Shown one piece after another: positions 1-10,018 of a stretch of 64,000 nt of DNA; within the stretch, counting starts at the first letter, position 1; the number at the start of each line of letters is the position of its first letter. Source of the stretch: Alphaproteobacteria bacterium (GTDB taxonomy: Bacteria; Pseudomonadota; Alphaproteobacteria; Caulobacterales; Maricaulaceae); assembly GCA_024742735.1 (NCBI GenBank), contig JANSXV010000001.1, positions 558,001 to 622,000 of the forward strand, written 5' to 3'. The notes beneath the pieces were generated by a model. That model did no database searches and was not told where the DNA came from. It saw only the letters and a list, made by a program, of their open reading frames with translations. The position numbers were made by a program, and so were the translations under genes.

Positions 1-2240
1 GGGCCGGCGCACCTCCGGCCGATCATCCCGCCATCGTTCAACTGACCCATGGCGTTCATGGCTCTGAGGCGTCCGGCTATGACAGCGCCGCGCTCATTCT
101 CTACTTCCTCGCCGCCGCCCAAGGGCCCGAGGTCGAGGCGCTGCTGGACGAAGTCGTGATCAACCAGATCGTGATGATCAACCCGGACGGCGCGAACCGG
201 TTCGCGCAATGGACAAACCAGCATCGCGCGCGCGTTCCGGTCGCGGATTCCCAGCATCGCGAACATTTCAACGAATGGCCCTGGGGCCGGACCAATCACT
301 ACTGGTTCGACATCAACCGCCAATGGCTCCCCGTAACCCAGCCCGAAGCTGTGGCGCTGGTCTCAGCCACCCATGACTGGCTGCCGAACATCGCCGCCGA
401 CCTGCACGAGATGGGCAGCGATTCCACCTACTTTTTCTCTCCCGGTCCGCGTGGAGGCCTGCACCCGCTCCTGAGCCAGGACGCCTTTGATCTGAACATC
501 GAGATGAACGCGTTTCTCGCCGAGCAACTCGACAGCGAAGGCGCGCTTTATGTGACCGAGGAAGTCTTTGATGACTTCTACCTGGGCTATGGCTCCAGCT
601 ATCCCGGTCTTCTGGGCTCGGTGCCCTACCTGTTCGAGCAGAGCTCCACGCGGGGCATCCTGCGCGAGACCGAGTTCGGCGTGCTGCGCTATGACGACAA
701 GGTCGGCCAGCAGGCCCGCGTCGGCCTGGCGCTGATCCGCGCCGGCCAGGCCCGCCGCAGCGACCTGCACGCACACATGCGCGCGTTCTTTAACGAAAGC
801 CGGCGCATGGCCGGCGCTGATCCTCTGACCGGCTATGTCTTCACCTCCACCGACCGCGGACGCCTCGCGGACTTCCTGGAAATCCTGGACGTGCACCGGG
901 TCGATGTCCGCACTCTGACGCAGGATCTGCGCGCTGACGGGCGGACCTACCCGGCCGGGGAGAGCTTCTTCGTGCCCATGGCCCAGGACCAGTACCGGAT
1001 CGTGCGCGGCCTGTTCGAAACCCGGATCATCGAGGACAAGTCGGAATTCTACGACGTCTCCGGCTGGACCCAGCCGCTGGCATGGGATCTCGACTATTCC
1101 GAAATCCGCTCCGGACTGTTCGGCTCCAGCGCGCCCTCCGCCGGGGCCTCCGAGTTTGACCGCGCCGCGCCGGATCCGGACCGGACCCCATACGTCTATG
1201 TGATGGAGTGGGACAGCTATTACGCGCCGCGCGCCCTGTATCGTCTGCTCGACGCCGGCGTGCGCGCCCGCGTCGTGCCCGATGAAACCGAGGTGGAAAC
1301 AACGCGCGGGACCGTCGAGCCGGGGCGCGGCGCCATCGTCGTGCCGGTCGCAGGGCAAGCGGTTTCGGCTGATGAAATCCATGCCCTGATGGTCCGCGCG
1401 GCGCGCGAGGACAGCGTTACAGTCCACGCAGCGACCACCGCGTTGACAGCGACAGGCTCTGATCTCGGCGGGTTCGCGCTGTCCAACATCGAGAAGCCGG
1501 AAATCCTGCTGGTCACGGGCCGGGACGTGGATTCCAACGGCGCCGGCGAGCTATGGCACATGCTTGATCACCAGCAGGCCATGCCCGTGACCATGATCGA
1601 CGGCAGCGAGCTGTCGCGCGCTGACCTGTCGCGCTACACCCACATCCTCCTGCCCCATGGCTGGTATTCCAGCGTGGATAGTGATGTCGCTGAATCGATG
1701 GGCGAATGGGTCCGCGACGGCGGCGTTCTGATCGGGGTGCGCGGCGGGGCGCGCTGGGCCATCAACAACGAGCTGAGCTCGGCCACCTGGCTGGACGACG
1801 ACAATGCCGACGGCGACGCCGAGCCGGCGTCCTATGAGACGATTTCGGCCTGGGATGCGGAAGTCTCCATTTCCGGCGCCCTGTTCGAAACTGAGATCGA
1901 CATCACCCACCCGCTCGGCTTCGGCTATCGCGATACGACACTGCCGACGCACCGCATCGGAACCGACGTCTTCGCTGGCTCCGACAATCCGTTCGCCCTT
2001 GTGGCGCGCTATGCCGACGACGATCCGATCCTTTCGGGCTATGCCTCAGAGGCCAATCGCGAGCGTCTGGCCGGCGCAGGCGTCGTGTTTGCAGAACGCC
2101 GCGGCTCCGGCTCGGTGATCCTGTTCGCCGACAATCCAGTCTACCGCGCCTATTACCGAGGCAGCGCGCGCATGGTGACCAACGCGCTGTTCTTCGGGGA
2201 TGATTTCAGGAGCCCCAGCCGACGGGGTCCGGCGGAGTAG
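1..2240 (+). CDS. M14-family zinc carboxypeptidase, 5' truncated by window edge
   Basis: Frame 3 is open from the window start and reads ...IVQLTHGVHGSEASGYDS... (HxxE-type zinc motif) into MINPDGANRF...; ends TAG at 2240. C-terminal part looks like a GATase1/DJ-1-type fold. Confidence 0.8.
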   Translation, partial: AGAPPADHPAIVQLTHGVHGSEASGYDSAALILYFLAAAQGPEVEALLDEVVINQIVMINPDGANRFAQWTNQHRARVPVADSQHREHFNEWPWGRTNHYWFDINRQWLPVTQPEAVALVSATHDWLPNIAADLHEMGSDSTYFFSPGPRGGLHPLLSQDAFDLNIEMNAFLAEQLDSEGALYVTEEVFDDFYLGYGSSYPGLLGSVPYLFEQSSTRGILRETEFGVLRYDDKVGQQARVGLALIRAGQARRSDLHAHMRAFFNESRRMAGADPLTGYVFTSTDRGRLADFLEILDVHRVDVRTLTQDLRADGRTYPAGESFFVPMAQDQYRIVRGLFETRIIEDKSEFYDVSGWTQPLAWDLDYSEIRSGLFGSSAPSAGASEFDRAAPDPDRTPYVYVMEWDSYYAPRALYRLLDAGVRARVVPDETEVETTRGTVEPGRGAIVVPVAGQAVSADEIHALMVRAAREDSVTVHAATTALTATGSDLGGFALSNIEKPEILLVTGRDVDSNGAGELWHMLDHQQAMPVTMIDGSELSRADLSRYTHILLPHGWYSSVDSDVAESMGEWVRDGGVLIGVRGGARWAINNELSSATWLDDDNADGDAEPASYETISAWDAEVSISGALFETEIDITHPLGFGYRDTTLPTHRIGTDVFAGSDNPFALVARYADDDPILSGYASEANRERLAGAGVVFAERRGSGSVILFADNPVYRAYYRGSARMVTNALFFGDDFRSPSRRGPAE

Positions 2241-2264
2241 CGCGGGACGCCAGGTTCAGGCAGC

Positions 2265-2294
2265 AAAGCCCCGGCGGCGACGCCGGGGCTTTTC
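2265..2294. terminator. Rho-independent, probably bidirectional terminator
   Basis: AAAGCCCCGGCG-gcga-CGCCGGGGCTTTT between convergent genes. Confidence 0.8.
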
Positions 2295-2296
2295 TT

Positions 2297-2908
2297 TCAC
2301 GACGCCGCGTTCCGCGCCTCAAGCACGGCGGCGACATGGCCCAGCGTCTTGCCGCGCGCCTTGAGCAGGACGGTGAGGTGGAAGATCAGGTCAGCGGCTT
2401 CATTGAGGAGCGCCTCGTCGGTCTCCGCCGCGCCGGCGAGCGCTGTCTCAACGCCTTCTTCCCCGACCTTCTGGGCGACCTTCAGAAGGCCCTTGGCGAG
2501 TAGCCTCGCAGTGTAGCTTTCGGCGGGGTCAGCGCTCGCGCGATCCTCCACGATGGCCTGCAGAGCGCCGAGAAACGCCGTGCCGGGTCCTGGCGCGTCT
2601 CCAAAGCAGGACTTCGTGCCCAGATGGCAGGTCGGTCCGGCCGGTCGCGCCTGAATCAGGAGCGTATCCCGGTCGCAATCCACTGCGATGCTGACCAGGT
2701 TCAGGACATCGCCGCTGGTCTCACCCTTTGTCCAGAGCCGGTCTTTGGAGCGCGACCAGAAGGTGACGAGGCGCTTGTCCTGCGTCACGGTCAATGCTTC
2801 GGCGTTCATGTAGCCCAGCATCAGGACCTCGCCGGTGTCGGCATTCTGGACGACGGCCGGGACGAGCCCTCCACTCTTCTCAAAATCGATCTCAGGCAGC
2901 TCGCTCAT
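2297..2908 (-). CDS. hisIE: Bifunctional phosphoribosyl-AMP cyclohydrolase/phosphoribosyl-ATP pyrophosphatase HisIE
   Basis: HisI domain ([29 protein letters not shown]) followed by HisE domain ([26 protein letters not shown]). Confidence 0.92.
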   Translation of the reverse strand: MSELPEIDFEKSGGLVPAVVQNADTGEVLMLGYMNAEALTVTQDKRLVTFWSRSKDRLWTKGETSGDVLNLVSIAVDCDRDTLLIQARPAGPTCHLGTKSCFGDAPGPGTAFLGALQAIVEDRASADPAESYTARLLAKGLLKVAQKVGEEGVETALAGAAETDEALLNEAADLIFHLTVLLKARGKTLGHVAAVLEARNAAS

Positions 2909-3672
2909 GTGCGCATCTCCACGCCTTCGCCGGCGAGCCAGGTCTTCAGGGCGCCGATCTCGATCACGCTCTTGTGGAAGACGCTTGCGGCCAGCGCGCC
3001 GTCCACATTGGCCTGTTGGAACACATCGCGGAAATGCTCCATGGCGCCTGCCCCGCCCGAGGCGATCAGCGGGACCGGGCAGTCCGGCCGCACCGCAGCG
3101 AGTTGTTCGACGTCATAGCCCTCGCGCACGCCATCCTGATCCATGCAGTTCAGCACGATCTCGCCGGCCCCGCGCCGGGTGACCTCGGCGACCCAGTCCA
3201 GCGTCCTGCGAGGGACCTGGGAGGACTTCGTCGGATCGCCGGTATTCTTGTGGCACCACCACTGGCCGTCATTCAGCCGGCTGTCGATGCCGACCACAAC
3301 GCACTGGCTGCCGAACTCCGCCGCCAGCGCGTCAACAAGGTCTGGATTCTCCAGCGCCGGCGTGTTCACGCTGATCTTGTCGGCGCCCGCAAAAAGGCGC
3401 GCGCGAGCATCATCCAGCGACCGGATGCCGCCTGCGACACAGAACGGGATATCGATGACCTGCGCCACGCGTCCGACCCATTCGGGCTCCACCGTGCGGG
3501 CCTCAGGACTGGCGGAGATGTCATAGAAGACCAGCTCGTCGGCCCCGGCGGCGCTGTAGCGCGCGGCCAGTTCGACGATGTCTCCAACATCCTCGTGGTC
3601 GCGAAAACGCACGCCCTTGACCACGCGCCCGTCTCGCACGTCCAGGCACGGAATAATGCGCCGCGCTAGCAT
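2905..3672 (-). CDS. hisF: Imidazole glycerol phosphate synthase subunit HisF
   Basis: [23 protein letters not shown]... HisF N-terminus; 255 aa; 4-bp overlap with hisIE. Confidence 0.96.
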   Translation of the reverse strand: MLARRIIPCLDVRDGRVVKGVRFRDHEDVGDIVELAARYSAAGADELVFYDISASPEARTVEPEWVGRVAQVIDIPFCVAGGIRSLDDARARLFAGADKISVNTPALENPDLVDALAAEFGSQCVVVGIDSRLNDGQWWCHKNTGDPTKSSQVPRRTLDWVAEVTRRGAGEIVLNCMDQDGVREGYDVEQLAAVRPDCPVPLIASGGAGAMEHFRDVFQQANVDGALAASVFHKSVIEIGALKTWLAGEGVEMRT

Positions 3673-4388
3673 GACAGGGCGTCCTTCAGGTCCAGCTTCT
3701 TCTCGAACAAGGCCCGGCCGATGATCACGCCGGCAAGCCCTGCGGCCTTGAGCGCCTTCACATCCTCAAGCCCTGAAACCCCGCCGGAGGCCTGCCAGCC
3801 CATGTCCGGGCGCACCGTGGCGAGATCGGCGTAGAGGGCCATGTTCGGCCCCTCCATCATCCCGTCTCGCTCAACGTCTGTGACGAGCGCATGGGCCAAA
3901 CCGGCGAGCTTATAGTCGGCCAACAGCTCAAGAAGCGTACGGTCAGAGCGCTCGGTCCAGCCCTTCACGGTGGGATAGACCGCCCCGCCCTCAAGGCGTA
4001 CGTCGAAGGCGGCGGCGATGGTCTCAGCGCCGAACCGGCCGATCCAGCCGATGACTGACTGGGGATCGGCGACGGCCTTGCTGCCCACGACCGCGCGCGC
4101 TGCGCCAGCCTCCAGGATCGCCTCCACGTCCGCCTCGCTGCGCACCCCGCCGCCGGTCTGGACCTTCAGACCCGTCGCAGCGACGGCCGCCACCAGATCA
4201 TGCTGACGCCTGGCGCCGTCGCGGGCGCCGGACAGGTCGACCATATGGACCCATTCCGCCCCGGCGTCGCGCCAGGCCTCGGCGGCAGCCACAGGATCTC
4301 CGCCATAGTCGGTCACCGCGTTGAAATCGCCCTTGGCAAGGCGCACCACACGGCCGTCCAGAACATCGATCGCGGGATAGATGATCAT
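3666..4388 (-). CDS. hisA: HisA, ProFAR isomerase
   Basis: [22 protein letters not shown]...; start moved inside ORF 3666..4760 to the ATG overlapping the hisH stop (ATGA). Confidence 0.95.
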   Translation of the reverse strand: MIIYPAIDVLDGRVVRLAKGDFNAVTDYGGDPVAAAEAWRDAGAEWVHMVDLSGARDGARRQHDLVAAVAATGLKVQTGGGVRSEADVEAILEAGAARAVVGSKAVADPQSVIGWIGRFGAETIAAAFDVRLEGGAVYPTVKGWTERSDRTLLELLADYKLAGLAHALVTDVERDGMMEGPNMALYADLATVRPDMGWQASGGVSGLEDVKALKAAGLAGVIIGRALFEKKLDLKDALSC

Positions 4389-4987
4389 GACGCCTCGCCC
4401 TTCAGGAAATTCGACAGAATGCGCGCGCCGACTCCGGCCGAGCGCTCTGGGTGGAACTGGCAGCCGGCGACTTTTCCGCGCCGCGCTATGGCGGTGACGC
4501 GCTGACCATAGGAAGCCGAGGCCACGGTGTGATCGCCGAGCGGCGCGTAAAAACCGTGGACAAAATAGACACGCTCGCCCGGACTGAGACCTTCCAGGAG
4601 AAGCTCGCCGTCGCGAAACTCTTCCAGCGCATTCCAGCCCATATGGGGCCAGGGTCCGGCCGCGCCCGGGTCCAGCCGCTCGATGCGCCCGGGGATCAGA
4701 CCGAGAAGCCCGCAGCCGCTCTCCGCCGACCAGTCGAACAGCAGCTGCATGCCCAGACACAGGCCCAGAACCGGCCGGCGTTCCGCGCGCAGCGCATCAG
4801 ACCATCCCGACGCGTCCAAAGTCTTCATGGCCGCCCCCGCCGCCCCCACGCCCGGCAGGATGAGCCGGTCGCAGCCCGTCGCGTCCGCAGGCGTCCGCGC
4901 CAGCACATAGGGTGCGTTCAGCCTTGTCAGGGCATAGCGCACGGAAGCGATGTTCGCCGTGGAGGTGTCAATAAGGGCGACGGTCAT
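4385..4987 (-). CDS. hisH: Imidazole glycerol phosphate synthase subunit HisH
   Basis: Class I glutamine amidotransferase; PVLGLCLGMQLLFD nucleophile motif, GCQFHPERS. Confidence 0.95.
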   Translation of the reverse strand: MTVALIDTSTANIASVRYALTRLNAPYVLARTPADATGCDRLILPGVGAAGAAMKTLDASGWSDALRAERRPVLGLCLGMQLLFDWSAESGCGLLGLIPGRIERLDPGAAGPWPHMGWNALEEFRDGELLLEGLSPGERVYFVHGFYAPLGDHTVASASYGQRVTAIARRGKVAGCQFHPERSAGVGARILSNFLKGEAS

Positions 4988-5010
4988 GGCGCCAGGTCCA
5001 CGGCAAGGCC

Positions 5011-5213
5011 ATGTTTTCCTCCCCCGCTCGCGGGGGAGGTGGCCGCGAAGCGGACGGAGGGGGGTGAGCGACGATCGGCGCAGCCGATCAATCGACCCGG
5101 TGGATCGATGGAAGTCAGAAGAGCGGGCCGACTGGCCCAGGAGGAACGAAGCTTAGCGCCCGCCCCCCTCGGCCCTGCGGGCCACTCCCCCCGCAGGCGG
5201 GGGGAGAAATCCC
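5011..5213. repeat. Large palindromic intergenic repeat (imperfect long inverted repeat)
   Basis: Left arm ttttcctcccccgctcgcgggggaggtggccgcgaagcggacggaggggg and right arm cccccctcggccctgcgggccactccccccgcaggcggggggagaa are near reverse complements. Confidence 0.75.
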
Positions 5214-5228
5214 ACTCGGCGACCGACA

Positions 5229-6434
5229 TCACAGGACCCCCTTGGTGCTCGGCAGGGCGTCGCCCTCGATCGTCTTGGCCATACGCAGGGCGCGGCCGAA
5301 GCTCTTGAAGCAGGACTCGATCATGTGGTGGGCGTTCTCGCCGTCGACCTTGACGTGGATCGCCGCCTTCAGGGTCTCGGCCAGCGATCGGAAGGCGTGG
5401 GCGCACATCTCCACGGGAAAGTCGCCAACCCGCTCACCAGGGATTTCACCGTCGAAGCGGCAATAGGGACGGCCGGACAGATCGATCCACACGCTGGCGC
5501 GGGTCTCGTCCATGGGCGTTTCAAACCCGAAGCGGGCGATGCCGCGCTTGTCGCCGAGCGCCTCGCGCAGCGCATCGCCGAGGGCCAGGCAGACATCCTC
5601 GATCGTGTGGTGGGCGTCCACCTCCACATCGCCCTCGCAGACCACGTCGAGCTTCAACCCGCCATGGCGGGCGATCTGGTCGAGCATGTGGTCGAAGAAG
5701 TGCACGCCAGTGCTGATCGACCCGCCCTGCCCGTCAAGATCGACGCTGAGGGCGATATCGGTCTCCTTGGTCGTGCGCCGGGCCGAGGCGGTCCTCGCGC
5801 CCTCCGCCGCTCCCATCCAGTCGGCGAGCGCCTTGGCGGTCTTTGCATCAGGGATGAAGAGCGCAGCCTGATCACCGACCGCGAAGCTGTCGATGGCGAA
5901 TTCTTCCGCCAGGCGCGTCCGGGCGCTCGGCTCGCACTCCAGCATGAAGCCGTAGGGCTGCATCAGGGCCCGCCGCACGCCGCGCACCATTTCCAGCAGC
6001 GGCGCGGCGCGCTGGAGATAGCCGTCGCGCTGGTCGCGATCGGCGCGCGCCTTGAGCCGCGCCGCTGGCCGCAGAGCGTCGAGACCGGCCTTGAGCAGCA
6101 CTGCGGGCGGTTGGGACAGCTCCTCGCTGATCTCCTCAGCAATCTGGACATCCGGCGCGACGATCACGCTGAGCGGCGCCTCCAAAGGCCCGACACGGAA
6201 CAGCGTGACGTCTGAATCCACACGCTCGTCATCCAGCGCCAGCACGCCGGAGCCGGAACAATCATCCTCAACCGGCTCCCCGGCCGCCTCGCAGGCGCGC
6301 AGCGCGTCCTGGGGCGAGCTCGCAAGCACAAGGCGCTGACTGCCTACGTCGAGCAAGGTGGCCAGGCGTCTCACCAGCCCGTCCTTGATGCTCTCGTCGG
6401 GAAGGCCCGACAGGTCGAGACGGCCTGCGCTCAT
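5229..6434 (-). CDS. hisB: Imidazoleglycerol-phosphate dehydratase with ~215-aa N-terminal extension
   Basis: C-terminal HisB ([52 protein letters not shown]); N-terminal domain is non-canonical. Confidence 0.9.
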   Translation of the reverse strand: MSAGRLDLSGLPDESIKDGLVRRLATLLDVGSQRLVLASSPQDALRACEAAGEPVEDDCSGSGVLALDDERVDSDVTLFRVGPLEAPLSVIVAPDVQIAEEISEELSQPPAVLLKAGLDALRPAARLKARADRDQRDGYLQRAAPLLEMVRGVRRALMQPYGFMLECEPSARTRLAEEFAIDSFAVGDQAALFIPDAKTAKALADWMGAAEGARTASARRTTKETDIALSVDLDGQGGSISTGVHFFDHMLDQIARHGGLKLDVVCEGDVEVDAHHTIEDVCLALGDALREALGDKRGIARFGFETPMDETRASVWIDLSGRPYCRFDGEIPGERVGDFPVEMCAHAFRSLAETLKAAIHVKVDGENAHHMIESCFKSFGRALRMAKTIEGDALPSTKGVL

Positions 6435-7741
6435 GATGTCTCTCCCTCCGCCCGTTCGCGCCGGATCGCCATGGCGAGGCGATGCGCATCGAGCCCTTCA
6501 AGCGCAGCCAGGCGCTCCACGGCGGGTGCAATGGACCGCGCGCCTTCCGCGCTGAGCTCCAGCAGGGTGGTTGTCTTCTGGAACATCTCGACCGTCACCC
6601 CGCCATAGGCGCGCGCAGCGCCGGCGGTCGGTAGCGCATGGTTCGGCCCGGCGGCGTAGTCGCCGGCGGCTTCAGGTGTCCAGGCGCCGAGGAAGATGGA
6701 ACCTGCGTGGCGAACCTTCTCGGCGAAGGCGTTCGGGTCTTCGGTCTGCACGATCAGGTGCTCGCTGGCGTAGGCGTCAGCGGCCTCAACCATTTCCGCC
6801 TCGTCCTCGCAGATGACAGCGCGGGAATTCGATAGAGCGGCGCGCGCCGTGCCCGCTCTTGGCAGCTTCGCCAGCCAGCGCTCCAGAGCGGTCTCGACCG
6901 CATCGACAAAGTCTTCAGATCCCGCCACGAGGATCACCTGAGCCAGCGTGTCGTGTTCGGCCTGGCTCAACAGGTCGAGAGCGACCAGGTCGGCGTCGGC
7001 GGCATCGTCGGCCACGACCATGACTTCGCTGGGACCGGCCGGCAGATCTGCCGCCGCGCCGCCGGGCGTCTGGGACAGAATCGCCTTGGCGGCGGCCACA
7101 TAGGCGTTGCCCGGCCCGAAGATCTTGTCGGCCTTGGGCAACCCCGCGACGCCATAGCCGAGCGCCGCGACCCCGTGGGCCCCGCCGATGGCGTAGACCT
7201 CGTCCAGACCCAGCAGTTTCGCAGCGGCCAGAACGGTCGGCTCCACACCCTTGCCCTTGCGCGGCGGCGCGATCACCGCGATGCGCGGCACGCCGGCGAT
7301 CTGGGCCGGAACGGCGAGCATGATCAGGGTGGAGACCAGCGGCGCGGTGCCCGCCGGTACATAGAGCCCGGCTACATCAATGGGCATGGCGCGCCGGCGC
7401 GCGGTGGCGCCCGGCCAGGTCTCAACCGTGTAGTCACGATAGCCCTGCTCGGCGTGGAAATTCCTGACAGCGTGCGCCGCGGCCAGGATAGCATCGCGGT
7501 CCTCCTGCTCCAGGGCAGCCTCGGCGGCGTCGAGCTCGGCCTGAGGGACGCGGAAGCCGTCCTGCGGCGCCCATTGATCCAGGCGCTCGGCATAGGTGCG
7601 CACAGCAGCGTCACCGCGCCGGGCGACGTCCTCCAGGATGCCGCGCGCCACCTCGAACGCATCCGAGCCCAGGGCCGGACGCTCGAACAGCCGGGCGCGC
7701 TCTTCAGCGCCGGTTCGATTCCAGATCACGCGCGTCAGCAT
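6431..7741 (-). CDS. hisD: Histidinol dehydrogenase
   Basis: [30 protein letters not shown] motifs; 436 aa. Confidence 0.97.
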   Translation of the reverse strand: MLTRVIWNRTGAEERARLFERPALGSDAFEVARGILEDVARRGDAAVRTYAERLDQWAPQDGFRVPQAELDAAEAALEQEDRDAILAAAHAVRNFHAEQGYRDYTVETWPGATARRRAMPIDVAGLYVPAGTAPLVSTLIMLAVPAQIAGVPRIAVIAPPRKGKGVEPTVLAAAKLLGLDEVYAIGGAHGVAALGYGVAGLPKADKIFGPGNAYVAAAKAILSQTPGGAAADLPAGPSEVMVVADDAADADLVALDLLSQAEHDTLAQVILVAGSEDFVDAVETALERWLAKLPRAGTARAALSNSRAVICEDEAEMVEAADAYASEHLIVQTEDPNAFAEKVRHAGSIFLGAWTPEAAGDYAAGPNHALPTAGAARAYGGVTVEMFQKTTTLLELSAEGARSIAPAVERLAALEGLDAHRLAMAIRRERAEGETS

Positions 7742-7742
7742 G

Positions 7743-8630
7743 TCAGGCCATCATCTTTTCGATCGGCATCACCAGGATCGAGCGCGCGCCGACGCTCTTG
7801 AGCTTCTCCAGCGTCGACCAGAAGACTTCTTCGGTGCACACCGCATGGACCGCCACGACATCCTCCCGGCCCACCACCGGCGCCACGGTCGGCGCATCAT
7901 TGCCAGGCAGGATGGCGCGCACCTCCTCCAGCCGGTCACGCGGCGCGTTCAGAAGGATATATTTGGTCTGGCGCGAGGCGATGACACCCTTGAACCGTTC
8001 AGTCAGCAGGTCAGCGATAACCGCCTTCGCCGGCGCCACATCGGAGCGGCGCACCAGCACCGCTTCACTGTCGAGCACAGTCTCGAAGGCTCCGAGCCCG
8101 TTGGCTTCCAGCGTCGCGCCCGTGGAGACCAGATCGCAGATCGCGTCCGCAACGCCCATCCGCGGAGCGACTTCCACGCTGCCGCCCATTTCAACCATTT
8201 CGGCTTCGACACCGCGCTCGGCCAGAAATTTCGCCGTCAGGCCCGGATAACTTGTCGCGATCGAGCGGCCCTGTAGGTCCTCCACAGTCTTGATAGGGCC
8301 GTCCTTGGGCGCGGCGAGCTTCAGGCTGCAGCGGGCGAAGCCCAGCTTCAGGACGATCTCCAACGATTGCAGGCGCTCGGTCCGGCTCTGGGCCTCGTAG
8401 AGCACGTTCTCGCCGACAATCCCGTAATCGCAGGCGCCGGAGGCGACGAAGCTGGGAATATCGTCGTCGCGGATCAGCATCAAATCCAGGGCGACGTTCT
8501 CCGCCTTGCGCAGAAGCTCGTCCTTGCCGTAGGCGAGCTTCACGCCGGCGCGCTTGATCAGATCAAAGCCGCCCTCGGCCAGGCGCCCCTTTTTCTGGAC
8601 CGCCACGATCAGGCGTTCACCTGCGCTCAT
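7743..8630 (-). CDS. hisG: ATP phosphoribosyltransferase
   Basis: GACDYGIVGENVL, IATSYPGLTAKFL; 295 aa, his operon context. Confidence 0.93.
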   Translation of the reverse strand: MSAGERLIVAVQKKGRLAEGGFDLIKRAGVKLAYGKDELLRKAENVALDLMLIRDDDIPSFVASGACDYGIVGENVLYEAQSRTERLQSLEIVLKLGFARCSLKLAAPKDGPIKTVEDLQGRSIATSYPGLTAKFLAERGVEAEMVEMGGSVEVAPRMGVADAICDLVSTGATLEANGLGAFETVLDSEAVLVRRSDVAPAKAVIADLLTERFKGVIASRQTKYILLNAPRDRLEEVRAILPGNDAPTVAPVVGREDVVAVHAVCTEEVFWSTLEKLKSVGARSILVMPIEKMMA

Positions 8631-8950
8631 GCTCCACTCTCCTTGAGCCGGTCCAGCACCAGCCGGTATCCTTGATGATCTTCCTGGGTGAGAAACCGCG
8701 CCACGCGGGTCACCGTTGTCGTACTCGAGCCGGTCTCCGCTGCGATCTCGCGATAGGACTTGCCGCCCTCATCCAGCAGCTTCGCCACGCGCCACCGCTC
8801 CGCCAGGGCAGCCAGCTCGCCCGGGGTCGTCAGGTCGCGCAGGAAGCGGCGCGCCTCGTCGGCGTCGCGCAGCTGCAGCAACGCCGCACAGAGCGCCTCT
8901 ACATCGCAGGCGCCAGCCGCTGTTTCAGCCCCTGTTTCCACAGCCGCCAT
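8627..8950 (-). CDS. TrpR-like (YerC/YecD family) transcriptional regulator, candidate HisR
   Basis: LRDADEARRFLRDLTTPGELAALAERWRVAKLL...SYREIAAETGSSTTTVTRVARFL; first gene of the his operon, 4-bp overlap with hisG. Confidence 0.85.
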   Translation of the reverse strand: MAAVETGAETAAGACDVEALCAALLQLRDADEARRFLRDLTTPGELAALAERWRVAKLLDEGGKSYREIAAETGSSTTTVTRVARFLTQEDHQGYRLVLDRLKESGA

Positions 8951-8984
8951 GGCCGTCTCCTCTCATGTCGAGGCGCGTTATATC

Positions 8985-9002
8985 GTGTTAGCGTGATAAC
9001 AC
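8985..9002. promoter_or_regulatory. Candidate operator for the his operon
   Basis: GTGTTA-GCGTGA-TAACAC, 6-bp perfect arms, 18 bp, about 35 bp upstream of the TrpR-like gene. Confidence 0.5.
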
Positions 9003-9040
9003 AAGCGATGGATTGCAGTCCAAGAGCACAGGAGACCCAG

Positions 9041-9343
9041 ATGCCCTCGCAGACGAGGTTTGCAACAGCTTCCCCGACGAATGACGCAAACAACCGGAAA
9101 CGCGCATCGCGCTATGAGTCCGCGCACGACCGCATCGATCGTTCGTTCTCCGAGGATCTGACGGAGAAGGAGGCCGGCATACCGAGCTCCAACGCATCTC
9201 CAGCGGCAGCGGGCTCACTGCGACCCCCGCAGAATCAGCGCGCAAAAGTCCGGATCATGGTTTTTAATATCGAAGGAGCACTGCTTTCGCGCCTGTCAAA
9301 CTCGATTAAACACTGGATCTTATTCTTCGGACTCCCGCTATAA
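9041..9343 (+). CDS. Hypothetical 100-aa protein (low confidence)
   Basis: AGGAG 6-7 nt before ATG; MPSQTRFATASPTNDANN...; internal to ORF 8672..9343. Confidence 0.3.
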   Translation: MPSQTRFATASPTNDANNRKRASRYESAHDRIDRSFSEDLTEKEAGIPSSNASPAAAGSLRPPQNQRAKVRIMVFNIEGALLSRLSNSIKHWILFFGLPL

Positions 9344-9475
9344 AACCTTTTTCTACATATATTATTCCTTTAATTATTTTCGGACCTTGACATTTTTGCT
9401 CGAACGCTCATTTATCTGACCATCGCTTGATCTTTACACAGTTGAGCGCCGCTTCGGGCGGCGCCAGGAGGAAAC

Positions 9476-10018
9476 GTGGCATTTTCTAAACCGCACACTC
9501 GTCAGAAACGCATCGACCTGGCTCATCTGGGTGAAGCCGGCACGATCGCCGTCCTAGTCTCGGAAGGATTTTCCGCTTCCGATCTGACTTTGGTGGCGAG
9601 CGCCGCCGAGCGCGCCGGGTACAAGGCCTCGGTGATCAGCCTGAATAAGTCGCTGGTGGCCGGCCGGTCTGAAACGAATGAAGAAATGAATTTCGTGGTC
9701 GACGGCGCGCCCGGCGATCAGGATCCAAAGACCTTCGCAGGCCTGCTCGTGCCCGGCGGCAAGCCCAGCATCGATCGGCTCGCATCCGATCAGGATGGCC
9801 GCTTGATGCTCATGGATTTCATCCGTGCCAACAAGCCGGTCTGCGTCATGGGCGAAGCCGTCGCCTTCCTGGGCGAGGCCTCGGAGAAAGCCGAAGTGGA
9901 CGGTGATGCGGCGCTGGCCTTGAACGGTCAGATTTTCGCCGCCGAGGGCGAGAGCGCGCGCGAAGACGCCGCATCCACCTTCGTCAAAGCCATGGGCATG
10001 GTCGACGCGGCGGCTTAG
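9476..10018 (+). CDS. DJ-1/PfpI (GATase1-like) family protein
   Basis: GTIAVLVSEGFSASDLTLVASAAERAGYKASVIS...FAGLLVPGGKPSIDRL; catalytic Cys-His pair not conserved (VCVMGEAV). Confidence 0.7.
   Translation: MAFSKPHTRQKRIDLAHLGEAGTIAVLVSEGFSASDLTLVASAAERAGYKASVISLNKSLVAGRSETNEEMNFVVDGAPGDQDPKTFAGLLVPGGKPSIDRLASDQDGRLMLMDFIRANKPVCVMGEAVAFLGEASEKAEVDGDAALALNGQIFAAEGESAREDAASTFVKAMGMVDAAA

Noticed and set aside
3666-4760. 364-aa HisA with long N-terminal extension
   Set aside because: Extension is out-of-frame hisH; ATGA-coupled start at 4388 gives canonical 240-aa HisA
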